Below, piece by piece: positions 1 through 11,661 of a stretch of 64,000 nucleotides of DNA. The position numbers and the translations under genes were made by a program. Below the pieces are notes generated by a model, which made no database searches, was not told the origin of the DNA, and saw only the letters and a program-made list of their open reading frames with translations. How positions within the stretch are numbered: position 1 is the first letter of the stretch; every line of letters starts with the position of its first letter. Origin of the DNA: Apteryx mantelli (Eukaryota; Chordata; Aves; Apterygiformes; Apterygidae); contig NC_089980.1 of NCBI RefSeq assembly GCF_036417845.1, positions 116,337,169 to 116,401,168 on the forward strand, written 5' to 3'.

Positions 1-1119
1 CCGGCACATGGGCTGCCTGCGGGGTCACTGCTTCCCCGTGCCAACTGCAGCCTGGCCTCGGGTTTGCATGCCAGCTAATAAAGTGCTTTGAGATCCTTCT
101 GGATGAAAGGCACTATATGAATATAAGTGTCGACCTGCCATATGCCAGGAAGCACTCGCCAAGCGTTGCAGGATTTGCTGATGTTCCTCGCCTATGCCGC
201 AGTTTGCCAGTGATGCCGCTCCACCGTAATCTGCTATGGGAACAGCAGGCAGGGGTGACGGCACCTCGCATTGAAGCTCTCAGTGAGATACTCAGACCCC
301 TGCTTTACAAGGTTTCATAGCTTTTCGGCACGTGCCACCCGGCAGTTGGAGCTAACAGACCAAATTCAGCCCCAAATTAGCCTGCAGGAACCAGCACTCG
401 ATGGGTCAGATGCCGGCGCATCCCTGGCACCGGCGCCAGTGCTGCGGCGCTGATGAGGAGGTCGAAGCAGCTGGCTGGGCACCGTGGTTTGATGCACACG
501 GCTCCGGTGGGCGCCAGGCGCTGCAGACGAGGCGGGAACGGGGCCCATGCCGGTGGTGTCCCATGGAGCGGTGGCAGTGGTGGCGGCGGCCCAGGGGCAG
601 GACCGGCCCGGGGAGTGAGGGCCCGCCGAGGAGTACTGCTGGCGCAGGGTCCCAGCAGGTCACTTACAGCACCGGACCACTTCGTCATAAATTCTTTCCC
701 TTTCAAAACCACCAAATGATTCCCTCACTTTCGAGTATAAGCAGTGCTAAGGAAGTAAAAACTGGAGCAGTAATTTACTGATACAGCAGGAGATAGGCTT
801 ATTTTAAAACAAATAATTTGCATCGTATGAAATGTTTTACGTATATGAAATCCACACCCCTTCCTATGCATGCTTTAATTCCGTCCAAACTCATCTCAGA
901 TCTAACAAGTAACAAGGTTTAAGCATGAACCAAAACGTAATTTTTTGGTATTAAACTGTACAATATTGGTCTCTACACCCTGCCAAAGGCCGTTCCGATC
1001 AGGTCGATAAGAAATAATAAAATGCTTCATAACATACTTCACCAACTTACAATGAATTTCAAATCTAAAAAAATATACAAAGCAAAAATAAGTACGGCAA
1101 ATATCACAGATTTTACCAG
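1..1119. other. Region beyond the probable DLGAP1 3' end; GC-rich patch, no gene assigned
   Basis: Positions 1-720 are much richer in G+C than the rest of the window, most of all about 390-660, which has many CpG, GGCGG and CCGCC motifs. Open frames run through this patch on both strands, as expected from few AT-rich stop codons, and none shows a known domain. From about 720 the composition becomes AT-rich and UTR-like. The patch might be a small CpG island or the edge of a neighbouring locus; I cannot assign a gene. Confidence 0.5.
70..130 (+). repeat. Possible ancient interspersed-repeat tail (CTTTGAGATCCTT...GAAAGGC motif)
   Basis: The stretch with AAAGTGCTTTGAGATCC, then GGATGAAAGGCACTATATGA, closely resembles a motif I recall at many vertebrate loci as the 3' tail of an old retroposon. 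The family name is uncertain. No target-site duplication or complete element is visible. Confidence 0.3.
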
Positions 1120-1132
1120 TCAGGTCTTTTTC

Positions 1133-1138
1133 TTTATT
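1133..1138 (-). terminator. DLGAP1: Candidate distal polyadenylation signal AATAAA
   Basis: TTTATT on the plus strand reads AATAAA on the minus strand. It is the last of a cluster of five hexamers between 1501 and 1133, about 3.3 kb downstream of the DLGAP1 stop. Which hexamer is used cannot be told from sequence. The minus-strand sequence after it (towards 1100) contains TGGTAAAATCTGTGATA-type sequence, with only a modest GT-rich element. Confidence 0.3.
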
Positions 1139-2125
1139 TGAAATTTTCATAATTCTGTTTACTATACTTGTGTTTTACAGGCAATGAAGAAATGAACAGA
1201 AGCTTTCTAGAATTTTCATCCTTTAAAATAAATTTTAGTCCAATTAGCATTCAATTAAATAAGAGAATATTTTGTTATATCCAGCTGTTCTGTGTAGATG
1301 TACAGCATGAAGTCTCTAAATAAAAAGTATTTCACTTTCTGTCTTTGTGTTTATTTACGTTCCTCCTGCATTGGTTTTGTAATTGAATTTTATTTTTATG
1401 ATGTGGGGTCAGATTGCAATTGATCTGTTCATGTGTTTATTAAGATACTACGTGCTGTGTTTCTTATGTCAGGAACTGAAGTGATTTGACTTTGATTTAT
1501 TTGCAACACAAGTATGATAAACATAATGTCGTTTTTCTAAACTAACTGAATGTACAATATGTAGATAGAAATGACTTAATTGCCTTTAATGATAGAATGT
1601 TACCTGTACAAGAATTTACTATATTGCACTTCAAAATGTAACATGCACAGATAACATATTATCAGATTTTTCAGTAGGCATCTAGTTTACTTTCGATTCT
1701 TCTTTTTTTGGAACAAAGGTGGAACAAACAGGAATCAGAGCTATCCAAAAACTTATACTGAACATTTTCGAATTATGGCATGGGAAAGGTAAAATAAAGA
1801 GTTGGTGTCATTCATGCAGGCCTACTTTAGCCTGAGAACATCCAAAGAATTGTAAAATATCAAAAATCTATCGAAATATAATGCTAAAATTATAGATTTT
1901 TGCGGACTGCTCCAAGTCAGCATTATAACATAAACTGGGATCTAAGCTTATCAGCTGTAATCTGTTTCTCTTTACAATTTGTCTTTACAAAGTCTGAATA
2001 CTGGCAGGGTCAAATACAACTTGTCTTAATCACATGACCTGTCACTGCAGGTGAGGGTTTTCAAGCAAGTAAGTCAAATGTGATTTCTCCTAGAAGTATA
2101 CAGGGAAATTAGATAAAATAACTGT

Positions 2126-2171
2126 AAATAAATAAATAAATTAATTAATTAATTAATTTATTTATTTATTT
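2126..2171. repeat. Perfect 46-bp AT palindrome made of AAAT/ATTA/TTTA tetramers
   Basis: The bases run as AAATAAATAAATAAAT, then four ATTA-type units, then TTTATTTATTTATTT. Every position pairs with its partner around the centre 2148/2149: I checked 23 of 23 pairs, and symmetry fails at 2125/2172. In the putative DLGAP1 3' UTR the RNA would be a run of AUUUA-like units able to fold on itself. Confidence 0.9.
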
Positions 2172-4436
2172 GTAGGGATGTTTGTATGTGTGTGTCTATT
2201 TTAAACTTCCAAAATCGAGGAAAGACACTGGCTTTAGTTTTATGTGGATATTTCTAATTAGCAGCTCCACTTTAAATAAGATATCACTTTTCAAGACTAA
2301 AGACGCCAATGTCTGCAAATACATTTGTATTTAAAATAGTACAACAAATACAGGAAGTAGCATCAATATTGTATACTACCCAGGATTCAACTCTTTCCTT
2401 AATAGAAAATGCCTTGAAAACACCAGGGATGGGAAATATAATGTTTTCATTTATAGAAGAATATTTCAGGGATTTTTTTCTCTTTTTTTTTTGCATTTTT
2501 GAAGGATATACATTCGTCTTGGTTTTTGCTTCCAAATATAGTTTAAGGCTATTTGGTAAAGTATATACCAGATATCAGGCTCAATTTACAGGGTTTTCTC
2601 CTCGCAGAAACTTCTCAAAACTTCAGCTCTAAAGATTCATATCTTGAAGCTAAACATGCTTTATCAGCTATGCTCCAAAGACAGAATTCATGCTTAACAC
2701 TACACACTGTAGAAAAAAGAGAAGGAAAAAGAAAAAAACCCCTCAGATTTGAAGCAATGTCAGATCTGCATAACCTATGATACTTCACGTTTTCACTCAT
2801 CTGTCAGGCTGCAGGGTGCATGGGACACAGATTTAAAGTGCTCATCAGGTGAAGAACCAAAGTGCTAGAGTATAATTAAATAGCTGTTCTGCCTATGGCT
2901 AAGTACATTGCATTTGTTAAAGCAGGTAAACAGGAAATGTATCAGTTGGGACTGTCTGTCTCACTGTGTTGACATGGTTTTGACCTAAAGGAGTATTCAG
3001 AACCTTGGAATCGGGGTCTGTGAGTTACTTATCTTATTGCGTCTTCACCTGAAGACTTCTAAGTGCAGGGATGCTCAGTTGCCTCTGGAAGGTAGGTGAA
3101 GTGGAATAATTCTATCTTAATTCATTTTAAATTAAAGCCTCTTGACTACGGTAATTACCACTTTTCTCTTCTGATAATGAGTGGCTTGAAAATACATTAT
3201 TTTCCTTATATTCCATGTCTGGAAATCACTTATCTCTCGAGTCATGTTTTTTATGTCTGAAGCAAGCAAGAAGCTTATTCTTGCTATAACTGATACTGCA
3301 TAGAAAAATAGTTCTAAAAAAAATACAACTGTAAACCACAGTTCACCTTTACCTTAACATAACCATTTAAACTTAGATATACTTACCACTCACATTCATA
3401 TTTCTTAAACTGGTTACAACATCACAACTGGCATTTTAAACAAGCAAGATTTTTTTCTCAAGGATACCCTGGAAACTCAATTGATATAACATTTTGAAGA
3501 GTTTGAAATATTACATGTAGCGCAGCTCTTGAAATAAAAGAGAGAAGGTTTATAAAATAAATATTAACACATAAAAGAACTGTTAAAAATGCAATGAGTG
3601 TTCCAAAGGAGTAAGTATAACTTTTTCTTTACACATCTTGCTACAGAAGATCTAACTTTTTAAGGCTTCCATTTTCCTTTCACCCATCAGTCAAGTCCTC
3701 TTGCATTACAATTTTGCTTAGGTTTCAGAATGTCGTTATACTGCTAGCAGCAAACGTTTCTCACTGGGCATTTCCAACATCACAAGACTTCTATGCTTCT
3801 TGGTTTCTGATGAACTTTGGAGTTTTAGTGGCTGGATATCCCTGTTCATCTCCAGAAACTTGACATGACATGAGAGGCCTAATGTTATTTGGCAATAACA
3901 AAGATGAGCAGAGTGGCAGAGCACATGGGCAAATATTTTAGCTGGGTTCAAGGAAAAGAAACTGGAGGTCAGAGAGATAAATGGATTCTTTCTTTCCTGC
4001 TCTTTACATTTGTAGCACCTTCTACTTGGATTAGCTAATGCCTCTAGTGAATGGTGAGATGCACCCATTTACAGTTTGTTATTCTTATCCCTAATTATCA
4101 CACATTTTATAAAAATATAAATAACAAAAAAGTAAGCTGGGTTCCATCTCAAGAGGTGTTTCTTGTTGTCCTCTGAGAATATATTGGATAAGTCAGGTCT
4201 CAACAAGCCCTATCCATTGTAGCTGATTGTAAGTCAGACAATAAATACAAAAGAAGTTGTTCTTGCAATGAGCTCAGCAAATTCTGAGGAAATCAAAAGC
4301 ATTCCACTGTGCTTATGGCACAAAGAACACAATAGCAAGGGCATATTTAGTGGAGAGAATGAGACAAAAATTACCAGGTAAGTGACAAACTGTACAAGCA
4401 TTTTGTTTAAAAAAGAAACTCTGCAGCATTCTGTCT

Positions 4437-4655
4437 TTAAAGCCGGGTTTGAGCCTCTGGGATATAGATCTCGATGCTGTCTGCACGCTCTGTGGCTGAA
4501 TTCTGCCGGAAAGAGGCTGCTCTCTTAGCAGCCATTAGCCGTCTTCTAGCTTCTTGTCGCTGTCTGTCGGGTAGGTCCAGAGATTTTTCTCTTGTGATAG
4601 GGAATTTTCCTTTTGGGGGCTTCTTTGGTACAGGAGGAGGAACCTTTCTTTCTTC
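4437..4655 (-). CDS. DLGAP1: DLGAP1 terminal coding exon with Shank PDZ ligand and stop codon
   Basis: The last coding exon has 72 codons plus TAA (complement of 4439-4437). It follows TTCCTGCAG... in transcript sense TGCAG and opens EERKVPPPVPKKPPKGKFP, a second proline-rich, lysine-rich segment. A highly basic helical stretch follows (RQRQEARRRLMAAKRAASFR), and it ends SIEIYIPEAQTRL. The C-terminal QTRL is the class I PDZ ligand by which SAPAP proteins bind the Shank PDZ domain, and it is intact. The basic region and the tail match recalled DLGAP1 almost exactly. The exon continues into the 3' UTR without a further intron that I can recognise. Confidence 0.96.
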   Translation of the reverse strand, partial: EERKVPPPVPKKPPKGKFPITREKSLDLPDRQRQEARRRLMAAKRAASFRQNSATERADSIEIYIPEAQTRL

Positions 4656-7033
4656 CTGCAATAGGGCATTGAAATTGAAAGGTGAACTGCATGTGGAAAA
4701 TACCATCTGCAGAATGTGCAAATTAAAGACATGAAAAACACTAGTTGCATACATCAGGCATGCTCAACTTGCACTCTAAAATCAGCTGATTAATGGATTA
4801 CATGAATCACTATCCATTCTGGGGACACTGATGAAAACCTGTTATTTCAGCAGTCATTACAAATTCAGTTGGACTGTATTTCTGCAGTCCCGTGCTTTAC
4901 AAAGACTACTACACTTCCTTTTACTCTCTTTGCAGGTACTCTACACATGCAGTCTGTGTACCTCACTTTCATATGAATCCATTTAATTTTAGCTGACACA
5001 TTATTACATTCATTATGAACAGAAATGCAGACTGGCTTGCCAATAAGAACTCAGCACATCTGTGTAGTCTGATCAAGTGAAAAGACTGTCTAAGATTAGC
5101 AGGACAGGATTTTTAATTAAATTAATCATACCGAATTTAGTCTCAGCTGGATATGAGATAGCAGCTGTGTATACTTGTCTATTAGTTTAGTCTCCTCTCT
5201 GAATTGCTAAATGGAAACATGCAAACACCAACCAGAGAGAGGAGAACATGGGGCTAATTGTTCTACTTGCCAGCCTAGACTATTTTTAAGAAAATCATAT
5301 TGAAGAATTATCAGACTATACGGTAAGAGTCAATATATTAGAGTACCAAACAAGCTGTAAATAACTTCTGCAAGTTTTAAATCAAGAACTGTTCTGAAGT
5401 ATGAAATTGGTATTTTCCTCCATTTCCTTCAATCCAGAGATTGTGAAATACCATATAAGGACCTTAAGAAGATTTTCAGGATCACAGAATTATGTAATAA
5501 TTTAGGTTGGAAAGGACCTCCAAAGGTGACCTGATACAACCTCCCATTCAGAGTAGGGCCCATTTGAAATTAGATCCAAATTTGAAGTTAAAGCAGGTTG
5601 TCTGAAGTCATACTTAATACTTGACTGAGTATCTCAAAAGACAGAGATTCCACAACTTCACATTTACTATCACATACCATTCTGCCAGTGAACTTTCTAA
5701 AGTGACAGAAATAGTCAGGATTATGGGGTGCTAGCTGTGGAGAATACAGTTAATCTGACCCACTACAGGTTATTAATGATAAAAAATAAAACTGAAGGGC
5801 CTACGGCTTGCAGAATTTTTATTATTTGGGGATTTTTTTGAAAGTAATTCTGAATCTACTAGCAAAATACTTTAGCCAAGACTAGAAGAAAAAGTTTTAT
5901 GACAACATAGTTCTACATTCTCAATGGCAGCAGTGCAGCACCCTAAGATGAGACACATTTGCTGTTCTCCATGAAAGTCAGCTCTTCCAGTCATTATTTT
6001 CTGTTTGCTATTTTCAGGCAAGAACATAGGGGTTCTATTCCCTTTGTCCCATCCCTCCTCCACTTTTTTTCTACTTTTCTTTGTTTTCCTCTTGGGAACA
6101 TCACTGTTCCTGTCACTGTAATAATTTCTTACTTCCAGTTGTCACCAGTCAGCAAGAGTTGCAAACCCACCATCCGTCAACCAGTTGGCTGAAAATTAAA
6201 ATCCAAGAGGAGCATGAAGGAATGAAAGAGTTGTCAAGATGTCTCCTAATTCCTCCCAAACCAGACAAGTATCCACCTGAGGCCAAGGGTACTGACACAA
6301 AGCAAATGCTGTCTTCATTTTACTGATACAATAATCAGCAAGGACAGTGGGATAATTAAGGGGAGGGATGCAGCTCTAGGAAGGGGAAAGGCAGTTACAG
6401 AATTACACTGATTTGTGGACAATTTTCCACTTGTGTTGCAAGTGTCATGGCCAGAGTGTATCCTGGGTTGTGGAGTTGCAGCACAGAGATGCAGGCAGGG
6501 TGCAGTCAGAAGAGTGCCAGCCAGAAGTACTTCTTGTCCCACAGACTTTCACAGGCCAAACTTTTGTCTGAGCAACCCAATGTTTTGTCACATGTTTTTA
6601 TCTTACTCTTGTTCTAGTATCAGTTATTTCTTGCAGGCAGGATTAAAGACTTGGTGCCGAGCTTTAAGCTGCTCCAAATGTGGCAGCATGCTGGAGATGA
6701 CCTTGGTTGAATTCTCAGGCTATTTTCCTCAATCTGAATTAATCAGAACAGATTTCAGTTGTGGCTCTTATAATTTGAATCCAAATAATTTGAACAAAAG
6801 TGGTTAGGGAGCACACTGACAGGACTTAGCAAAATCCATTTCATTTGTTTTACAGTTCAGCTCAACCTTCTTAAAAAAAAAAAATCTTATGTCTGATGAA
6901 GGATTACGTATTGCCAGTTAGATACTTTCTATCTTTGGTTTGGAAACCTATCATGTTTTACTATTGGATTTAACACAAGGAGACTACAGAACTACAAACA
7001 GAAAGTAAATGGAACTGTCCATGGTCTGCTTAC
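4656..7033 (-). other. DLGAP1: DLGAP1 last intron
   Basis: A 2.4-kb intron with a strong donor (GTAAGC after 7034) and acceptor (TGCAG before 4655). It holds a CR1 fragment at about 5478-5700 and otherwise unique AT-rich sequence with a short A-run at about 6872-6883. The open frame at 6415-6807 (plus) is 130 codons, but I see no domain or splice context and treat it as chance. Confidence 0.85.
5478..5700 (-). mobile_element. CR1 LINE 3' fragment, antisense to the plus strand
   Basis: ATCACAGAATTATG, then TTTAGGTTGGAAAGGACCTC, is the typical reverse complement of the avian CR1 3' terminus. It is followed by diverged CR1 sequence ending around the GAGATTCCACAACTTCA motif. It is 5'-truncated and heavily diverged, so old. 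It lies in the same orientation as the DLGAP1 transcript. Confidence 0.8.
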
Positions 7034-7186
7034 CTTCCTTTCAGGTGATTCTATTATTTTCCATTCATTGAGTTTCAACTGGTGCAGTTCATCGAACTTC
7101 ATGCTGACATCTTCAATTGAGAGCTGCAATAAGTCCCAGAATCCTGCTAGGTCCTGGGAAGTTGGTCTCGGCATGGCACTCGGGTC
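7034..7186 (-). CDS. DLGAP1: DLGAP1 coding exon: C-terminal part of GH1 domain
   Basis: A 153-nt exon, phase 0 at both ends, encoding 51 residues. It starts DPSAMPRPTSQDLAGFWDLL, continues LSIEDVSMKFDELHQLK, and ends IIESPERK. The acceptor is TGGCAG and the donor AAG|GTAAGC is strong. These residues finish the GH1 helical domain. Because the exon is a multiple of three and symmetric in phase, skipping it would keep the reading frame but remove the end of the domain. It joins directly to EERKVPPP in the final coding exon. Confidence 0.95.
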
Positions 7187-10100
7187 CTGCCACATACACA
7201 AAGGAGAAAATATGAATAGACCACGAGACTTTAAACAATGTGCTTTGAGGCAGGAAAGGAACTGCAGCAGATTAGAGTGCTGCACCATGCTAAGGCTTAC
7301 ATGCATTTTACAGCAGGGAGCTGTGACTGGAAACTTGTGCCTCCTACACAGCCCAAATATAAATGAGTTAGATGTCATATGCTAGCCTTTCTGAATCCTT
7401 GCAGCATGGGAAGTTCCTTAACACCATATGCTGGGCTGACCTGCATTTCTAAAATGTAGCAAGCTGGCAGCCTATGTCTGCTGATTATTACGGGGAAGGG
7501 GAACGTGCTTTGTATTCTAGCCAGTGTGAAGTCTTTCTGGTTAAAAATTACATACGGGATAGCTGAGTAGAAGAAGAAATAACACTATAAAGTACTTGCC
7601 AGTTTATGCCAAGTTCAATGTTTATATTGTCTTAGGTTTTCAAATTTGTGTGTAAGGCATAAAGTTTTAATTACAGAATGCTGAATTTTTGTCCTCCATA
7701 GGGTCAGATCACGCTCAGGAACTGGACATTTACTATCCCCAAATATTGCAATTAGGTGGCACTATGTGCAAAAGACTTAATGGAGCAAATATTAATGGTA
7801 GCAATTTAGGAAAACTACCCTTCATTTATCTGTTAACCTGCACGGCACAAGGTAAAAATTACATTAAGAGAGTATTATACAGACTCTTAACCCTTTGTAT
7901 TATAGACATTAGTTCTAGTTCAAGAACATAGGTTTGTCACTTTAAAAAATATCCCATCTGTGAAGATGATGGGAAAAAGTTTCTTCCCTTTCAAGGCAGG
8001 AAGAAATATTTAAGATGGTCTACGCCATGGAGCTGGGAGAGATGGAGTTGAACCCACTTAGGCCAACAAGATCTCCCCTTCCTGGGCAACAGCTGATTAG
8101 TTTATTATACAAGAAATGAACGCTGAAGCAAGGTTCTGTGCCCCATATTTTAGGAATTAGGGGACAGAGGATTTCAGATTGTGAAGCCCAACCCCACATA
8201 AATCTGGGAGAGATGCAAATCAGTATTTCTACTGAATTCCTCCCTTGAATTCCACATTCCTAGGTGTCTTACACTAGGAATTGCTACTTAAGAACATAAC
8301 TTGGGTTTGCAAATGCCACTGTGGGAGTTGAGTGCCTGAATTTAGGCATGACAACATACAGCGTCAGCCATATACAATTCCTTTGCCCATTCCTTTGGGA
8401 ACCTAGGCCAAGAACAACAGCCTAAAAGCCTATCCACTTGGAAGTCCTACTTTGCTAGAAGAAAGTCTCCTTTTTATAGGGACCTTTGGGGACTTAACAG
8501 AACTGCCCATGTAGATTGTAACAAACTTCTGGGAAACATGATAAAACTCCAGATTACTATTCACTGAAAATGAGTAAATTGGGTAGATCCCAATTTACTC
8601 CAAAGCCATTTACAACCTATGTCAGTGGCATTAGTTACCCTACAAAGGTCAGTATTGTGGGCTTCCGCAACTGACTCCCTCTTTGAAATTTGTCAGGAGA
8701 GACCCACAGCAATATATCTTGTATTGCAATCTGTTCTCTCCAGCCTGGTATCATCAGTCCCTCTCCCCAGTTTCCTCTAAAGAGCCACAAAATGATGCCA
8801 CTCATTAAAATGCCATTCCCTTCTGAATCAAGGGTAATTTCTCTTCTGTACCTTTGCACTCCCCGCGTCGCTCGTCCCTGCTGCAGGATAGCACAGCTCC
8901 AGCACAGCTGCTGCGTGAGGCGTGTGTCTTACGTTATCTGGACACAAGAGGGCTGCCTCCTGCTGCTATCGCTTGTGTATCAATAGCCCACAGTCACACT
9001 GCTAAACACTAGTAAAAATGATTACTATTAAAGCTAGTTAAGTTTTGGAAAGATTGGTTTAAATCAGGTTCTTTTCAGAATCTGCTCATTCATATGGAAT
9101 TCAGCTTTGCAGCCCTCCTTCTGAAGGAAGCCTAAAGCAAAATCAGAAAGTACCTAGCTGACACTCACGTTGCTCTCTTTTTGCCTACAACCGTGACATA
9201 TTGAGTGATGATCTCACACGGGCTGAGCAGGATCTGTGCTGACTAGAGTATGGAGGAGGACACCTCAAAGAAAAAACAGGGTGTTACAAGAGGTAATGTG
9301 AATAATTCAGGAGGGAGTAGTTATTAACCAGTGATTTTTTTTTTCTAGCAGTTACTGGGAGCACTGTACTGCAGGAGATACCAGGCCAGATTCTCAGAAA
9401 AACTTCTGTGAAGCTGACAGTGTTCTGAATTTACCCTGACTGAGAATCTTTGGTAAGAGATCTAAACCAAGAGCATAATCAAATGTGCTCCTTAAAGTTC
9501 CCATAACCCTTTCTGAAAGTCTATGAGTGATAGGTGAATTCCTTGGTTAAATTTCAGTTTGAGTAGCTACATCCATCTTCCTGAACCCTTGCTGCATTTT
9601 GAATTGGCTGAAGGAGACACCATTATTTTCTGTCCTACATTTATGTTTATCCTTGCCGAATACTGTTAGAGAAGCGCTGCATTGTACCCCTATGCATGTT
9701 TTCCAGTAGGGGAATGCAGTAACTGGCTGATAGTTGGCCGAGTTCCCATTGAGTACAGAGATGTTGCGTTAGGAGCATATGGATTGCCTGCCGTAGATAT
9801 GTGTTTAGTGAATATTTAGCAACAAACCCCGCCATTAAGCATAAGAAGAAAAGCCATGAAACATGAATGAGCTAAAAGCCCTGTTCTGCAGTTGCTGCTT
9901 TCTGTAGCTTCTGTTGCTGGTTTAACATTAATGAGGCTGAAGAATATTCACAGCCTAAATGGTAAGAATGGGATAAAGCTGCTGTTATGGAGTTCAAAGG
10001 TTTATTATACAAATAAGGACGAGAGAAATAAAATCTTGCCAGTTCTTTGGTCATCTTGCCTGCAAAATTGTGGATTTCTCCCTTGTGTTTCTATTGCTTT

Positions 10101-11569
10101 TGCAGTAATGAACTTCTAAGCAGTCGATGGCTGTGCTGAATGGGAGCTGCTCTTGTTATTTCAGTAATGCTCTCAAACACAAGTGCTGGACCCACTTGAA
10201 GATAAATGAAGTGGAATGGAGGCTAGGCTCTCCTAATCTCAGTTTGCATAGCTTAATCAATCAGCTAATGGAAGGCACTTTGAAATTTTCAGTAACTTGT
10301 ACACATTAATGAAGAGTTCCTTCTTTCACCACCACACAAATAAATGATAGTATACATGATATATTTGATATTACAAACATGGTCATCTCATGCTTGCCGG
10401 ACTTTGTGTATTTCTTCAGTCATTCTGTCATGGTTATAAAAATTCTTGTTCTGACAAAGCCTTTGAAATAGATAATTGGATTCTTTCCTAATGAAGACTG
10501 TATATCTTATCATTTCCTATCAGAAGGTAGGACATTTTTGGCATGACTTTCTCAGTAATATTTGATTACAGTTTCAGGAATTCTAGATGCTTAACTTTAC
10601 AGATGAAGTGTAACAAATCAGTCTCTACAGAATGAATGTTTTGCTTTAAAAAGTCATGTGGCAAATACTAACAAATAAGGAAATGTATCTAAGAAGACGT
10701 ATAGGTCATGTCTGTTGTTATGCATGCAACAGAATTCAGCACTTTTAATATATGAGGTGTAGAAACAGTCAAAAGATGAAAGTTATACTTCATCTTCAAG
10801 TCAGCCAAAGAAAGTAGATGTTCTACCACTATCCTGAGTGAGAATTATGTTCTTCTATTGATTAATAACATCTTGCCACAATTTTCTTGTCACTGAGGGC
10901 TGCTGTCATTTTAATGAAGATGACATTTGAATTGAATTAGTCTCTAATGAACTTCCAGAACAATAACAGTAACTCTTACAAGTAATATACTGCATCTGTT
11001 CCTTTAGCCCTAGGATGTCTTGTATATAATTGTCAATACAAATTATGAAACCCAGTTTTATGAACGCTATGTATATTCCCATTTCCAAGATCAGTCCTAT
11101 TTTCAGGTAGATAGAAAACTGGATCACGTATCATACTATTCTCCACTTACTGTAATTTGAGAAATTGCTCCAGTCTTATCAGAATGGTAGTTGCTATTCC
11201 AGATTGTTACAAAAATAAGCCATAATATTATGTCTCAGAAAACTTACATTTGTTCCCTTATATTTTTTCTTTAACCAATACAGCAAAAACGAAAAGACAA
11301 AACACACCTAAACTGAAATTACAAGTTTGCTTGATAAAAACTGTACTAACACCATACTTAAAGATTAAGTTAAAAAAAAAAAAAAGAGCAGTAAGACAAA
11401 AGTGGGACATGAAAATGACATTTCAGATGTTTGGATATATTACACTTTTGTTGCTGTTGTTGACTTCAAAGTAAAATGTTAATTTCTAAAATTTAAAGTT
11501 ATTTTTTGTGGAATACTTAGGTATGAATAGCCTTAAACTCTTCAAGAATGGCCAGAGATGGTGACTTAC
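7187..11569 (-). other. DLGAP1: DLGAP1 intron between the two GH1 exons
   Basis: A 4.4-kb intron. It contains a perfect 12-bp hairpin at 8572-8600 and a possible old repeat around 8262-8360 (AGGTGTCTTAC ... TGCCTGAATTTAGGCATGAC). There are short A-runs, the longest at about 11371-11385. No other exon-like segment was recognised. Confidence 0.8.
8262..8360. repeat. Possible ancient degenerate repeat with TTAGGC motifs
   Basis: AGGTGTCTTACACTAGG followed about 60 bp later by GAGTTGAGTGCCTGAATTTAGGCATGAC resembles the old sauropsid repeats built on 'AGGCACCTAA' and 'GGGAGTTAGG' motifs. It is recalled by pattern only, and no family name is assigned. Confidence 0.25.
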
Positions 11570-11661
11570 CAGATTTTGCTGACAAAGCCAATAAAATTGC
11601 TGGAATTTCTGAGACATGAGGAGCTGAGCACTTCCAACAGCACTTCGGATCTTACCTAGGA
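11570..11661 (-). CDS. DLGAP1: DLGAP1 coding exon: GH1 domain helix
   Basis: A 92-nt exon that completes an isoleucine codon (A plus TC), then reads LGKIRSAVGSAQLLMSQKFQ and QFYWLCQQNL, ending in phase 0. The borders are GCTCAG upstream and CTG|GTAAGT downstream, a strong donor. This is the most conserved part of the GH1 domain in SAPAP proteins. An aromatic and glutamine-rich helix (QKFQQFYWLCQQN) packs in the helical bundle. The last residue is leucine where I recall methionine in mammals, a conservative change. No stop or frameshift is present. Confidence 0.95.

Larger units (their letters stand above)
1120..4436 (-). other. DLGAP1: Putative DLGAP1 3' untranslated region
   Basis: The sequence follows the DLGAP1 stop codon on the minus strand. 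It has no other convincing coding frame and is AT-rich. Minus-strand AATAAA hexamers (TTTATT on the plus strand) cluster at 1496-1501, 1436-1441, 1389-1394, 1350-1355 and 1133-1138, and more occur in the AT palindrome at 2126-2171. A UTR of about 3 kb would agree with the size I recall for mammalian DLGAP1 transcripts. The exact end is an inference: I placed it just past the most distal signal at 1133. AUUUA pentamers are frequent. A short ORF at 4068-3736 (minus) within it has no recognisable features. Confidence 0.45.

Noticed and set aside
401-781. 126-codon plus-strand ORF and overlapping ORFs on both strands in the GC-rich left edge
   Set aside because: GC-rich DNA has few stop codons. 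All frames are open to a similar extent, and the translations are low-complexity with no domain.
6415-6807. 130-codon plus-strand ORF
   Set aside because: It lies within the DLGAP1 last intron, antisense, with no domain, no splice context and AT-rich random composition.
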